NCBI GenBank assembly: GCA_016180965.1
Contig: JACPAF010000004.1
Location: 1 to 38,688, forward strand
From: Candidatus Aenigmatarchaeota archaeon
GTDB taxonomy: Archaea > Aenigmatarchaeota > Aenigmatarchaeia > JACPZZ01
DNA: 38,688 nucleotides
Direction of reading: 5' to 3'
Part shown: in pieces, positions 1 to 8,303 of the stretch
How the letters are laid out: every line of letters starts with the position of its first letter
Position numbering within the stretch: the first letter of the stretch is position 1
Program-made: the position numbers and the translations under genes
Notes under the pieces: model-generated
Told to the model about the DNA's origin: nothing
Databases searched by the model: none
What the model saw: only the letters and a program-made list of their open reading frames with translations

Positions 1-1863
1 GGCGGATGCGTAATCTTCCCTTTCGAACGCAGCCAATGCAAGGTTAAGCAGGTTTTTTGTTTCGTCCACGCGAAGCCCGTTATTTTCCGCGATTTTAATG
101 CTGTTCATGATTTCCTGTATAAGGTCTTTAGTGTTGAATGCAGCATTTCTTGTAAGCAATATCATGCCGGTTATTTCGTTGACTTTTTCATAATCCTTTT
201 CTTTAAACGTGTTTTCCGCCTGATCAAGAAGTTTTTTAATAGTGGCAGCCGGGAATCCTGCGTTTACCATGTCCTGGTAATCTTTTGTTGCTTCTTCCAA
301 AATTGAACCGGCTTCCGACCTGCTGACTTCGTGAACGGACAGCGTTACAAGCCTTTGCTCTATTATGTTCCTTTCCGAGGCTCCTTCGACAAGCCTCCCT
401 GTTATTGTGAAGTTTAAAGGGTGGTTGCCCTTTGTCAGGTATGTCGGCGCAGTTATTGTTACTTCGAATTCACCGGTTCCATTATAATTAATTTCCGTTA
501 TTTTATCCGGAGCTATTTGAATATATTGGGCTAGGAAACCTTGCACAGCAAGGGTCACGTTTTTCATAACAGAATTTTTGAAAGGGTTGGTCACTTTTAT
601 CATGAATGTGCCGTTGAAACCCCTCAGCAGTTCCAATTCTTCGCTTGTTTGAAGCAACAGAGCTTTTTGTTCTTTTGTGGCCTCTTTTGTTGAGGCTGTT
701 CCAGTGACGCTGCCGCTGCTTGAACTAGACGATCCCGAGGATGTTGGCGTCAATGAATTGACATTGACGGATTTGGAATCGCTTCCGCTTGCATCGCTGC
801 TTGAACCGGCGGTGGCGATTATTGTCTGTGCGCCGGTCAATGATGACGTGCCCACGGAAATTGTTATGTTGTTTACGGCCTTTGAACCTACACCAAGGAA
901 TCCTACGAAATTTTCCGCGATGCCGGATACGTTGGTCCATCCCGACGGCAGGCTCCAGTTAAACCACGTGTTCGTCGCTTCGGATGTTCCCAGATTTGAA
1001 AGGGTTGCAGTTAAAACAACGCCTGCGTCGCCCTGGGCTACGGTGGCGTCGTAATTGGTTATCGTAACGGAAAAGAATGGTCCGGCAACATTCTGTATTA
1101 CGACAGTACCGTTTAACGATTGTGAAGAGATTAATGTGGAGCCCTGGGCGTATGCGTTGATTGTTATGCCGTATGTGTATGTTCCTACAGCAAATCCGGT
1201 CGTGTTTGCAGTTATGTTAAACGTCGTTATATTGCCGGCTGGCGCGATTCCCAGATAAAATGATGTGTTGGTCCTGTTGAATAAGATCCAGGTGCTGTTT
1301 GAAGTTATTGTGAAGTTGAGATCAAAATCGCCGGTGTTGTTCAAAGTTATGTTTCCCAATTGTAGTTCTCTTTGTTCGGTTTGGACTATAACTTTTGTTG
1401 TTTGGATTGATGTGACATTGATCCACGCGTAATCTAATCCTATTGAAACATTTATTATCGCGCTGTAGTTTATGTTGCTGGACGTATCGTTTGCGTATAT
1501 CCTGAAGCTCCAGTTGCCGATTGTGGGAGTGAAGTTACCTGAATACATCGTTGAAGTAATCGGTGTCATCAAGGCGCCTGTCCAGTCGGACGATGTGTTT
1601 AATTTGTATTGTAGTAATACAGTCCCTACGGAAACGTTGTCACGAACAAATGCCGTGACGTTTACCATTACGCCCGGATCCAGGTCTCTTGTGGTGTTAG
1701 GCAGATAACTAACATTCTCGATTGCAGGCGCTGTGATATCCGATATGGTTATTGACCACGTTGTTGTGTTGACCAAGCCGGCCTTGTCAAACGCGTAAGC
1801 TTTGCATTGTATTATGCCCGGAGTCGTATTGACAGAATTTATCGTGTAATTTATCCAATCGTT
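1..1863 (-). CDS. C-terminal part of giant surface protein (partial, after frameshift)
   Basis: This reading frame is open from about 1887 to the window edge and continues the protein that begins at 4882, after a one-base frame change near 1864. It encodes about 620 residues of Ig-like and CARDB/NEW3-like beta domains rich in N-x-S/T sequons. A Ser/Gly/Thr linker lies at about 690-760. A further beta domain follows, then a Lys/Glu-rich helical tail, resembling many extracellular archaeal proteins. No membrane anchor or stop is seen before position 1, so the true C-terminus lies outside the window. The frame has no convincing start of its own, so I read it as the second half of a frameshifted gene. 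The match to surface or adhesin proteins rests on composition and domain style. The ligand is unknown. Confidence 0.75.
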
Positions 1864-4800
1864 TCCGATTAATGAACGAATAGCAAACTATATCAACTGC
1901 GTCATTAGGCGAAGCAGGCGTGTTGTTTTTCAAAACATTTTGCGGCCTTGTTGTGTCGATGAAGAAATAAATTGTTGAAGAATTGCCGGTGTTCTTGTTT
2001 GCCGATGTGTCGTTTGCGTAAAACCTGAGGCTGTACGGGCCATCTTGCTGCGATATTGTTGCGTTCCAGCTGACCAATGAGATGTTGCTCATGCTTGTGT
2101 TTGCTGTCGCGTTTAACGAATACGAAGCCGAGATTCCTGATTCGCTAAGCGTTATATTCGCAAGCACGCTAGACGACGAATGGTAAGTTCCGTTCGAAGG
2201 CGACCATACTGTTATTGTCGGAGGCGTTGTGTCTGTCAGTGTCGTGTCAACGGAGAATATTTTTTCGTTTGCGCCCATGTTGCCGTAGGAGTCGTTTGCG
2301 TAAAACCTGATTGTGTGTCCGCCGTTGGACAGACTTGATATTGTGGAGCTCCAAAATGTTGTTGTCGAGTTAACCATGGTCAAGTTTGCCGCGCCGTCCA
2401 GTGAATAGCCGGCCCAATTTGTCGTTTCACTAATACTCAACTGCGCGGACACGGAATTTTCCGAATACGTGTTATTTTCCGGATTTATGATTGTGATAAT
2501 TGGTGATGTCGAATCTGTCAAGTAAGTTCCGGACATGTTTGTTATTGCAGATTCGTTTAAACTGTCGTAAAGGAAAGCGTACCAGTTGTGAGTTGTGTCG
2601 TCATTTTCTGAATTGAAAGAGCAAGTTGAATTGACAGTTCCGGTCGCGTTTGAACAATATGTGTAACTGCATCCAGCAGACGACACGGATGTTGTGTTAC
2701 ATACGAACAAGCTCAGGGTTTGGCTTGAGTCGGCGTCCGATGAGATTGTGGTTATTGTTATACCGGAGTTTCCTTTGATAGTTGCCGTATTGTCGATTGC
2801 GGAAGTTAAGACTGGAAGATTGTTGATGTTTATCGTTTTGTTTTGGATCGCCTGTATGTTGCCTGCGGGGTCCGATGAATTGTATCTTAACAAGTTGATG
2901 CCTCTGTTCGAAGATGTGAATGTAACTATTTCGTCGGAATCTATACCTGTCGAAGGCGTGCATGAGCCGGATGTGTCTGTGCAATAAGATGTTTTTATGC
3001 TGGCAGTCCCGTACGCTAAGTTGTCGTTCTCTGTTATTTTTATCGAGTACGGAGGGACGTGAATGTCTGTTGACGAATTGTCAGAAGTTGTGGGCGCGAT
3101 CCAGTCGTGGATCAGGGAAATTATGTCCAAGTTCTGTGTTACGTTTTGCGAATTCAACAGTGAGTCTTGGCAGCTTACATAGAAGTTGTACGAGTCTAAA
3201 CCTTGCGCTGTTGTAATTGTCGGACATGATGCCTGGCTGCCGGAAATTGTGCAGTCGTTGGTCATAGAAGAATATACTATATCAGAAGTTCCCCACCTGC
3301 ACACCATACTTGTTTCGCCGTTAATTGTTATGTTGGTCCAGCCGTCATTCGTGTTATCGTAATATGTGATGTCCAGGTCGCCGGCTACGCTAGCCACTGA
3401 GGTGGATGGAGGCGTGGAATCGGTTATGAAACTTGTGTTTACGACGTTGGAATAGAAATCACCGTCGAAAGCCCGGCAGTAAGGAGTGTGGGTAATATCA
3501 TCAGTGTTTGTGGTGTATGTGCAAGTCATAGCGTACGGGCTTGTAGTATCGACGGTAGTTCCGCCGGTGCATATTGTGTTTGTCGCGTTCGGAGCGGTTG
3601 AGGATTCAGAGCAATACATGTTTAGCGTCTGGCTGTTCGGATCGTCGATGTTGTTGCCGGTTATTGTTATTACATTGCCGCCTTTTATCGGGCTTGTTGA
3701 AGTTGAGACGGATAACATTAACGGGGTTGAATTCTCTACTAGAATTGATATTAGTCTTGACCTGTTTACGTCGAAATTGGTTAACGTACCGCCGGTTGCG
3801 CTGTGTTCCAACCTGTCAACCTGTGAAGCTGCGGTTAAATTGGAAATTGTCATAAACATTGATGTGGTCCAATCGGTTACTGCGCTTGCTTCAACGGAAA
3901 TATTATTTACGGGTGTGGTGCCGTTATAAAATCTGATCCTGTTTGAATTGGCTGTGCTTGATTGATGCTCTATCGAACCGATAATCAAATGCCGTCCGGG
4001 CGTACTTGTATAGACGTTGATAGTTTTGTTGTACCAGGTGTTTGCGGCTGCAGGCGTTGACGCAGACTCAGTTTCGTTATAGTACGATTTGTTGAATGCA
4101 TCCAGCCTGACCGCGACCAGATGTGCGTTTCTTATTGTTGCAGTGTCTGCTGTGTTCTCTACGTTGAGCGTGATGTTCATTGTCGCCTGGTTTGCGGGAA
4201 GATTAATTTTTTTCATGGCAGCACACCCGTAGAGGTTTCCCAGATCCCTCTGGTCATAAATACATTTCATCTGTTCCGTGCCGTTTACGTAGAGTTTTGC
4301 GACGGCCGCCCTTCCTGTTGCGGAGTTTTGTATGTTGGCGGAAGCTATGATTAAGTAATCTCCGGCAGACGGTGGGGTGAAATTCAATTTAACTTTCTCA
4401 ACCGGTGTTGTGCTGCTCGTTGTCGATGCGGTTTCGCTTTCATTATACTGTGCGTCCACCTGCATCACGAATATCCTTGCGTTTCTTATGAACCCTTTGG
4501 AAGTGGCGTTCCATTCTATGATTACTTTGTGCTGGTTTGTGTTGAGGTGGATTAATTTGACGGCGGAGAAAGGATACCAATCGGTTATGTCCTTGGGCCT
4601 GTATAAAATTTCCTGATATACGGTATTATCAACGGTTAAGGCTGCTCCCACATATTCGCCCGCCCCCGCGCTTGAGTGATTGAGTTCTGCGGTTACAATG
4701 ATGGTGTAGTTAGCCTTCGCGAGAGGCGTGAAAGTCAATATTGTTTTGTTTGTGTAATTGCTTGCGGTTATTGATTCTTCGCCCGAGCTTTCGTTGAAAT

Positions 4801-4882
4801 AGAACTCAATTGCGCCGGCGTAACCGATCAGCATGTTTACGACAAACGCCAAGGCCACGAAACATGATAATTTATTATTCAT
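1787..4882 (-). CDS. N-terminal part of giant secreted surface protein with Ig-like/TIG domains
   Basis: The open frame has 1031 codons. Residues 1-24 form a signal peptide (Lys near the start, hydrophobic core, cleavage near AGA/IEF). Three tandem repeats of about 115 residues follow, each starting near an Asn/Thr-rich strand and ending in an R-N-A-x-I/L-V type strand. Next come a TIG/IPT-like domain (motif ITITGNNI) and several Ig-like domains containing cysteines and many N-glycosylation sequons. The last 25 or so residues are out of register: at about 1864 one extra base in GGAAAC switches to a non-homologous tail, while the good coding frame continues to position 1. The intact protein would exceed 1600 residues. 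It probably acts as a cell-surface or adhesion protein. It follows a small ribbon-helix-helix gene, overlapping it by eight bases. Confidence 0.8.
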   Translation of the reverse strand: MNNKLSCFVALAFVVNMLIGYAGAIEFYFNESSGEESITASNYTNKTILTFTPLAKANYTIIVTAELNHSSAGAGEYVGAALTVDNTVYQEILYRPKDITDWYPFSAVKLIHLNTNQHKVIIEWNATSKGFIRNARIFVMQVDAQYNESETASTTSSTTPVEKVKLNFTPPSAGDYLIIASANIQNSATGRAAVAKLYVNGTEQMKCIYDQRDLGNLYGCAAMKKINLPANQATMNITLNVENTADTATIRNAHLVAVRLDAFNKSYYNETESASTPAAANTWYNKTINVYTSTPGRHLIIGSIEHQSSTANSNRIRFYNGTTPVNNISVEASAVTDWTTSMFMTISNLTAASQVDRLEHSATGGTLTNFDVNRSRLISILVENSTPLMLSVSTSTSPIKGGNVITITGNNIDDPNSQTLNMYCSESSTAPNATNTICTGGTTVDTTSPYAMTCTYTTNTDDITHTPYCRAFDGDFYSNVVNTSFITDSTPPSTSVASVAGDLDITYYDNTNDGWTNITINGETSMVCRWGTSDIVYSSMTNDCTISGSQASCPTITTAQGLDSYNFYVSCQDSLLNSQNVTQNLDIISLIHDWIAPTTSDNSSTDIHVPPYSIKITENDNLAYGTASIKTSYCTDTSGSCTPSTGIDSDEIVTFTSSNRGINLLRYNSSDPAGNIQAIQNKTININNLPVLTSAIDNTATIKGNSGITITTISSDADSSQTLSLFVCNTTSVSSAGCSYTYCSNATGTVNSTCSFNSENDDTTHNWYAFLYDSLNESAITNMSGTYLTDSTSPIITIINPENNTYSENSVSAQLSISETTNWAGYSLDGAANLTMVNSTTTFWSSTISSLSNGGHTIRFYANDSYGNMGANEKIFSVDTTLTDTTPPTITVWSPSNGTYHSSSSVLANITLSESGISASYSLNATANTSMSNISLVSWNATISQQDGPYSLRFYANDTSANKNTGNSSTIYFFIDTTRPQNVLKNNTPASPNDAVDIVCYSFINRKRLDKLHDKFCQYDSGHNTMQSLRV

Positions 4883-5018
4883 TTTTTTCTTTCTCCGTTA
4901 AAAGCTCTATAGCAGTTTCTATGGCATGAGAAGCGTTCCTGTACTTCTTTTTTTTAACCATGTATTTCAGGAATTCGATCTTGTCCTTGTCCACGGTCGC
5001 GGATATCCTGCATTTCAT
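4875..5018 (-). CDS. Small ribbon-helix-helix (CopG/Arc-like) protein
   Basis: The gene has 48 codons including TAA and encodes 47 residues. It begins with a short beta strand (CRISATVDKD), followed by two predicted helices (FLKYMVKKKKY and ASHAIETAIELLTEKEK), the layout of the ribbon-helix-helix fold. Such proteins bind DNA as dimers through the N-terminal strand. The stop overlaps the ATG of the surface-protein gene, so the two are probably translationally coupled. The AT-rich upstream DNA holds two copies of the near-palindrome AGTAATACT, a plausible autoregulatory operator. It could instead be an orphan antitoxin, but no toxin partner is adjacent. The fold assignment is by pattern only. 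Confidence 0.72.
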   Translation of the reverse strand: MKCRISATVDKDKIEFLKYMVKKKKYRNASHAIETAIELLTEKEKNE

Positions 5019-5019
5019 A

Positions 5020-5057
5020 AGTAATACTCTGTAATATTTAGTATATTTAGTAATACT
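5020..5057 (-). promoter_or_regulatory. AT-rich promoter/operator with repeated AGTAATACT
   Basis: Two identical near-palindromes, AGTAATACT, lie at 5020-5028 and 5049-5057. The related sequences GTAATATT and AGTATATT lie between them. On the minus strand this AT-rich block also supplies the TATA-like element AAATATAC, about 25 bases before the ribbon-helix-helix start at 5018. Overlap of repeats and TATA box suggests repression by the encoded protein. That is inference. Confidence 0.5.
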
Positions 5058-5100
5058 TAATGCTTATGTCCGGGCCTGTTAAGAGTTGTGGATAAAAATA

Positions 5101-6123
5101 CTATGCTTTTTCTCCCATTCCGCCGAAGACTTCCTGTTCCGGATAGACGACTAAACCTTTGTCGGTAATCTGGAAAGCGACGACCTTTTTCTGGTGTTTT
5201 GTCCCCCTCATTTTCAAAATTTCGATTGCATTTTCCCTTATTGTGCCTCTTCTAATGTTGTAAAGCACTATGACGCCGTCGGCCAGGAATTCTTCTATAC
5301 CATTTTCGCTGAATTTTGTCGGCAGCTGCTCGGTTTCAGATATCAAAAATGACAGCACGCCCTTTTTCTCGAAATACCTGAACAACTGCTCTATGTAAAT
5401 TCGGTACGTTTCCTCTTTGTCCGTGAATGCGGCGGCGAGCGCGGATAAAGAATCAAGCACAATCCTGTCCGGTTTGAAGCCTTCGGGTATCAAGCCCGGA
5501 ATTTCATCCAGCTCGATAAGCAATTCACCCTTAGCTTTGGCCAATAACGCCTCGACAGATGTTGATATGTCAAACGCGTTCGCTTGTTTGATCTTTAAAA
5601 AACCTTTTTTTTCCAACGCTTCCGGATTCCAGCCAAAGTCTTTCATGTGCTTTTTTAGGTTTTTTTCAGACTCTTCAAATGAGATGTAAAGGCATTTTTC
5701 CCCCTTGGATGCTGCGTAATTCAGGATCTGGAGCGCGAATATGGTCTTTCCGGATCCCGCACCTCCGGACAATAGAATTGCCGAGCCTGCGGGTATGCCC
5801 TTTTCAAGCAGGTCGTCAAAGCCTTGTATACCGGTTTTCATCCATTTTTCGACTGGAGCCGTTTTAACAGCCGCCTTTTTTATATTTTTTATCGAATTGC
5901 GTTTTTTTCTTATTTCGTCCGGCGTAGGATAATGCTTCAATTTATGCTTTTCGGCAATTTTCCTCTCCTTTTTTTTTCTTCCGATAAAATCCTTGTACCG
6001 TCCACTTGGCGGGTTATCCTGTTTTTTAAATAAATGGGTCAATGTGTTTGCGTCGTTTTCGACGGTTTTTAAAAGTTTGTTAAATGCGCTTTTTCCTTTT
6101 TTAATCCTTTTTTTAGGCGCCAT
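5101..6123 (-). CDS. KaiC/RadA-like ATPase with basic N-terminal extension
   Basis: The protein has 340 residues. Residues 1-90 are a Lys/Arg-rich extension with no clear domain. Residues 91-330 form one KaiC-type RecA-fold domain. The Walker A motif GGAGSGKT is at 120-127, the glutamates after strand 2 (SFEESE) are at about 149-154, and the Walker B motif IVLDS is at 221-225. Single-domain KaiC proteins are common in archaea and are thought to act as ATP-dependent signalling modules, often beside membrane or receiver proteins. The basic extension could bind nucleic acid. It lies downstream of a membrane protein and a second KaiC-like gene on the same strand, so the three may form one functional group. 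No circadian role should be assumed. Confidence 0.85.
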   Translation of the reverse strand: MAPKKRIKKGKSAFNKLLKTVENDANTLTHLFKKQDNPPSGRYKDFIGRKKKERKIAEKHKLKHYPTPDEIRKKRNSIKNIKKAAVKTAPVEKWMKTGIQGFDDLLEKGIPAGSAILLSGGAGSGKTIFALQILNYAASKGEKCLYISFEESEKNLKKHMKDFGWNPEALEKKGFLKIKQANAFDISTSVEALLAKAKGELLIELDEIPGLIPEGFKPDRIVLDSLSALAAAFTDKEETYRIYIEQLFRYFEKKGVLSFLISETEQLPTKFSENGIEEFLADGVIVLYNIRRGTIRENAIEILKMRGTKHQKKVVAFQITDKGLVVYPEQEVFGGMGEKA

Positions 6124-6156
6124 AATTAATGTTAGCCCGCTTGAGTTATAAATTGC

Positions 6157-6465
6157 TCACTTGTCTGCCGGTTTATCGAATTTTATTTTCGAATTATACG
6201 ACCGCAGAAGCTGAAAAACAGACACGAACACGAGAAGATACCCGACGAATCTTACACCCGATAAAAGTACTTTCTGGTCAGCGAACTGGGCGGTGGCTTG
6301 CAGGATTCCATTAGCAGCCACGAAAACGAACCCGAACATGAGATAAATCCAGAACGGCGGCTTCTCCATACCTTTGAAATATGTAACGAGTATGTACAGA
6401 AATCCCGCTGTTATCCCTATCAACAGGGCTATCGATAATCCGTCTAAGATAAGTTCTATTGCCAT
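6157..6465 (-). CDS. Small three-helix membrane protein
   Basis: The protein has 102 residues from ATG 6465; a TTG at 6477 would add four. I chose the ATG because a Shine-Dalgarno-like GGTTGAT lies just before it. It has three hydrophobic segments, at about 4-26, 35-57 and 68-88, and a short Lys-rich cytoplasmic tail. No family is recognised. It sits directly after the 228-residue KaiC-like ATPase and before the 340-residue one, all on the minus strand. In archaea KaiC-like ATPases are often encoded with small membrane proteins, so a role as membrane partner or sensor is plausible but not shown. Confidence 0.75.
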   Translation of the reverse strand: MAIELILDGLSIALLIGITAGFLYILVTYFKGMEKPPFWIYLMFGFVFVAANGILQATAQFADQKVLLSGVRFVGYLLVFVSVFQLLRSYNSKIKFDKPADK

Positions 6466-6469
6466 GATA

Positions 6470-7156
6470 TCAACCAATGATTATTTTATTGTCCTTTATT
6501 GAATAGTTTATGTTTTTCTCCAAACCGAGGCCGTCAGTCTCAATGGTCCAGCCGGACCCGCGTTTTTTCATGTGTATGAGTGAGTCTAATATGGAATTCA
6601 ACGCAGTCACGTCTTTTTCGTCGTGCATGCCCTCTTCTACGATGAACATGCTGCTGGCGCCGCCGGCTTTCATCTTGCCGTTTATCTGTTGCACAAAAAT
6701 TTCTATTGTACGCGGGTTGTTGTAAAGCAACAGCGTGGAAACGGAATCAAAGACTACCCTAATGTTATTTTTTTCCGGTATCTTTTTCATGACTTCTGAA
6801 AAGGCGATTCCTATTTCCGTTAACGCGGTCGGGCCGCCCACCCTGATAATGAATGCGGTGTTATCTTTGTGGATGCCCGCGTGAACGGAGTAACAATCCA
6901 CAAACCGAAGCAGCCCGTTCTCCAAAATCTTGTCTATGCTGACTATGCCTTCCATTTTTTTCACTATGTCTTCCGGAAAATTGTTCGTGACTATGTAGAC
7001 TCCGGACTCGTTGCTTTTCAGGCCTTCCAGAAGGAAATGCAAGCCGAACAATGTTTTTCCAGCCTTGGGCGGCCCCAATAACATTACGGAGGATTTGTTC
7101 GGTATCCCGCCCTTTAACAGGGAATCAAACTTGCCCAATCCTGTTTTAATCGTCAT
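6470..7156 (-). CDS. KaiC/RadA-like ATPase, short form
   Basis: This 228-residue single RecA/KaiC domain has Walker A GPPKAGKT at 28-35 and Walker B VVFDS at 134-138. The position after strand 2, where active KaiC proteins carry a Glu pair, reads TNNFPED, so the usual catalytic glutamates are not obvious. It may bind ATP without efficient hydrolysis and act as a switch or scaffold. The start codon follows an AT-rich promoter region shared with the divergent parvulin gene. It is the first gene of a likely transcript that continues into the small membrane protein and possibly the larger KaiC-like gene. Confidence 0.83.
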   Translation of the reverse strand: MTIKTGLGKFDSLLKGGIPNKSSVMLLGPPKAGKTLFGLHFLLEGLKSNESGVYIVTNNFPEDIVKKMEGIVSIDKILENGLLRFVDCYSVHAGIHKDNTAFIIRVGGPTALTEIGIAFSEVMKKIPEKNNIRVVFDSVSTLLLYNNPRTIEIFVQQINGKMKAGGASSMFIVEEGMHDEKDVTALNSILDSLIHMKKRGSGWTIETDGLGLEKNINYSIKDNKIIIG

Positions 7157-7199
7157 ATACAGTTATTTGTTCAAGTTGTAAAAATATATATGTGATAAC

Positions 7200-7461
7200 A
7201 TGGTTACCGAAGTTCGCGCGAGCCACATTCTGGTAAAAACGGAAAACGACGCGAAAGTAATTCTCCAACGGACACTAAATGGCGAGAGCTTTGCCAAATT
7301 AGCTGAGGAATTTTCAATGGACTCTTCTAGGTTATTTTGGCCGCGGGCGGATGGTGCGCGAGTTTGAAAACGCGGCTTTTGCGCTTGAGAAAGGTCAGGT
7401 TTCGCAGCCTGTCAAAACCCAGTTCGGCTGGCACCTGATAAAAGTTACGGATAAGAAATAA
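7200..7461 (+). pseudogene. Parvulin-type peptidyl-prolyl isomerase, disrupted by internal deletion
   Basis: The start (MVTEVRASHILVKTEND) and end ([18 protein letters not shown]) match PpiC/parvulin rotamases of about 92 residues. In the middle, the segment normally reading K/S-GGDLGYFGRG is damaged. After FSMDSS the frame runs into TGA at about 7364. The downstream half ([22 protein letters not shown]) is read in another frame starting near 7329. Compared with the family, about 14 bases, a non-multiple of three, are missing between 7325 and 7330. Parvulins isomerise peptidyl-proline bonds. This copy cannot make a normal enzyme unless the deletion is an assembly error. TATA-like sequence lies just upstream. 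Confidence 0.8.
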
Positions 7462-7464
7462 TTT

Positions 7465-8256
7465 TTATTTGAAAATTTTTTCGATGGGTTGAATCAATAA
7501 ATTACAAATTAATAGCCCACCGGTGACAGCGTATTTGGGTATTGTCAAACCCAGAACAAAAATTATCACCGCGCTGATTATTCCGTAAGCTATCCTTGCG
7601 TTTTTCGTAATCGGCGTAGTTTTAGGTTCAAGCAGCATGAAGAACGCTAAAAAATATATTAACCCGCCGAATAAGTCGTGATAAACCGGGTGGATGTTGT
7701 AATATAATTTGTGTATCACGGAAAGCGACATATGAGTAAAAACAAACGGAACGATTAGATGTAGGCGCCTGTATTTTTGTGCAATCGGTATGCCTAAAAT
7801 TAAAACCAGCAGAAGGCTTGATGCTCCAACCCAGGCGTCGCTTGAGTTCGTCAATAATATGGCAAAAAACACGCCGGACATGGCCGGGTTTAGTAAATGT
7901 CTCCCATTTAATTTTATGCGTTTAGACAGCACAGCAGCTAAAGATGCCAGTACAATGGCGTAAGGCGTATCAGGCAGCAATATCAATCCGATCAGGAGCC
8001 CTGTTATGGCCACGGATTCGTATGATATCTCTTCCTTTTTTCTTAGTTTGCTGACTATGAAGTGAAATAAAAAAATGCTGGAGATGGAAATTGCCGTGTT
8101 GGTTATTAGCTGCAACCCGACACCCAGCGAACTTATGATTACGAGCAAAAATAGGGTTGCGATCATCTGCTTGTAAATTGTGATCCGGTTGTAGCGGACT
8201 TTGATATAGTTTAACATGTTTTCTTTTTTTATGTTTGCATCTTGGATATGGTCCAT
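7465..8256 (-). CDS. RnfD/NqrB-family membrane protein (orphan)
   Basis: The protein has 263 residues from ATG 8256; longer frames run into the divergent permease and are unlikely. About eight hydrophobic helices are present. The segment LNGRHLLNPAMSGVFFAILL is characteristic of RnfD/NqrB subunits of ion-pumping NADH or ferredoxin oxidoreductases. The family normally carries covalently bound flavin on a Thr within an SGAT-like motif, which I do not see. No other Rnf/Nqr genes are present in the window. It may therefore be a shortened homologue working alone or with distant subunits. It is divergent from the APC permease, with only about 48 bases between the two chosen starts. Confidence 0.7.
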   Translation of the reverse strand: MDHIQDANIKKENMLNYIKVRYNRITIYKQMIATLFLLVIISSLGVGLQLITNTAISISSIFLFHFIVSKLRKKEEISYESVAITGLLIGLILLPDTPYAIVLASLAAVLSKRIKLNGRHLLNPAMSGVFFAILLTNSSDAWVGASSLLLVLILGIPIAQKYRRLHLIVPFVFTHMSLSVIHKLYYNIHPVYHDLFGGLIYFLAFFMLLEPKTTPITKNARIAYGIISAVIIFVLGLTIPKYAVTGGLLICNLLIQPIEKIFK

Positions 8257-8303
8257 AATACTATTTGTTTCCTTTATTATTTCAGATGCACAAAATCTCA
8301 ATA

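Noticed and set aside
1855-1890. Programmed frameshift in the surface protein
   Set aside because: No slippery heptamer or downstream pseudoknot was seen; the direction fits a single extra base.
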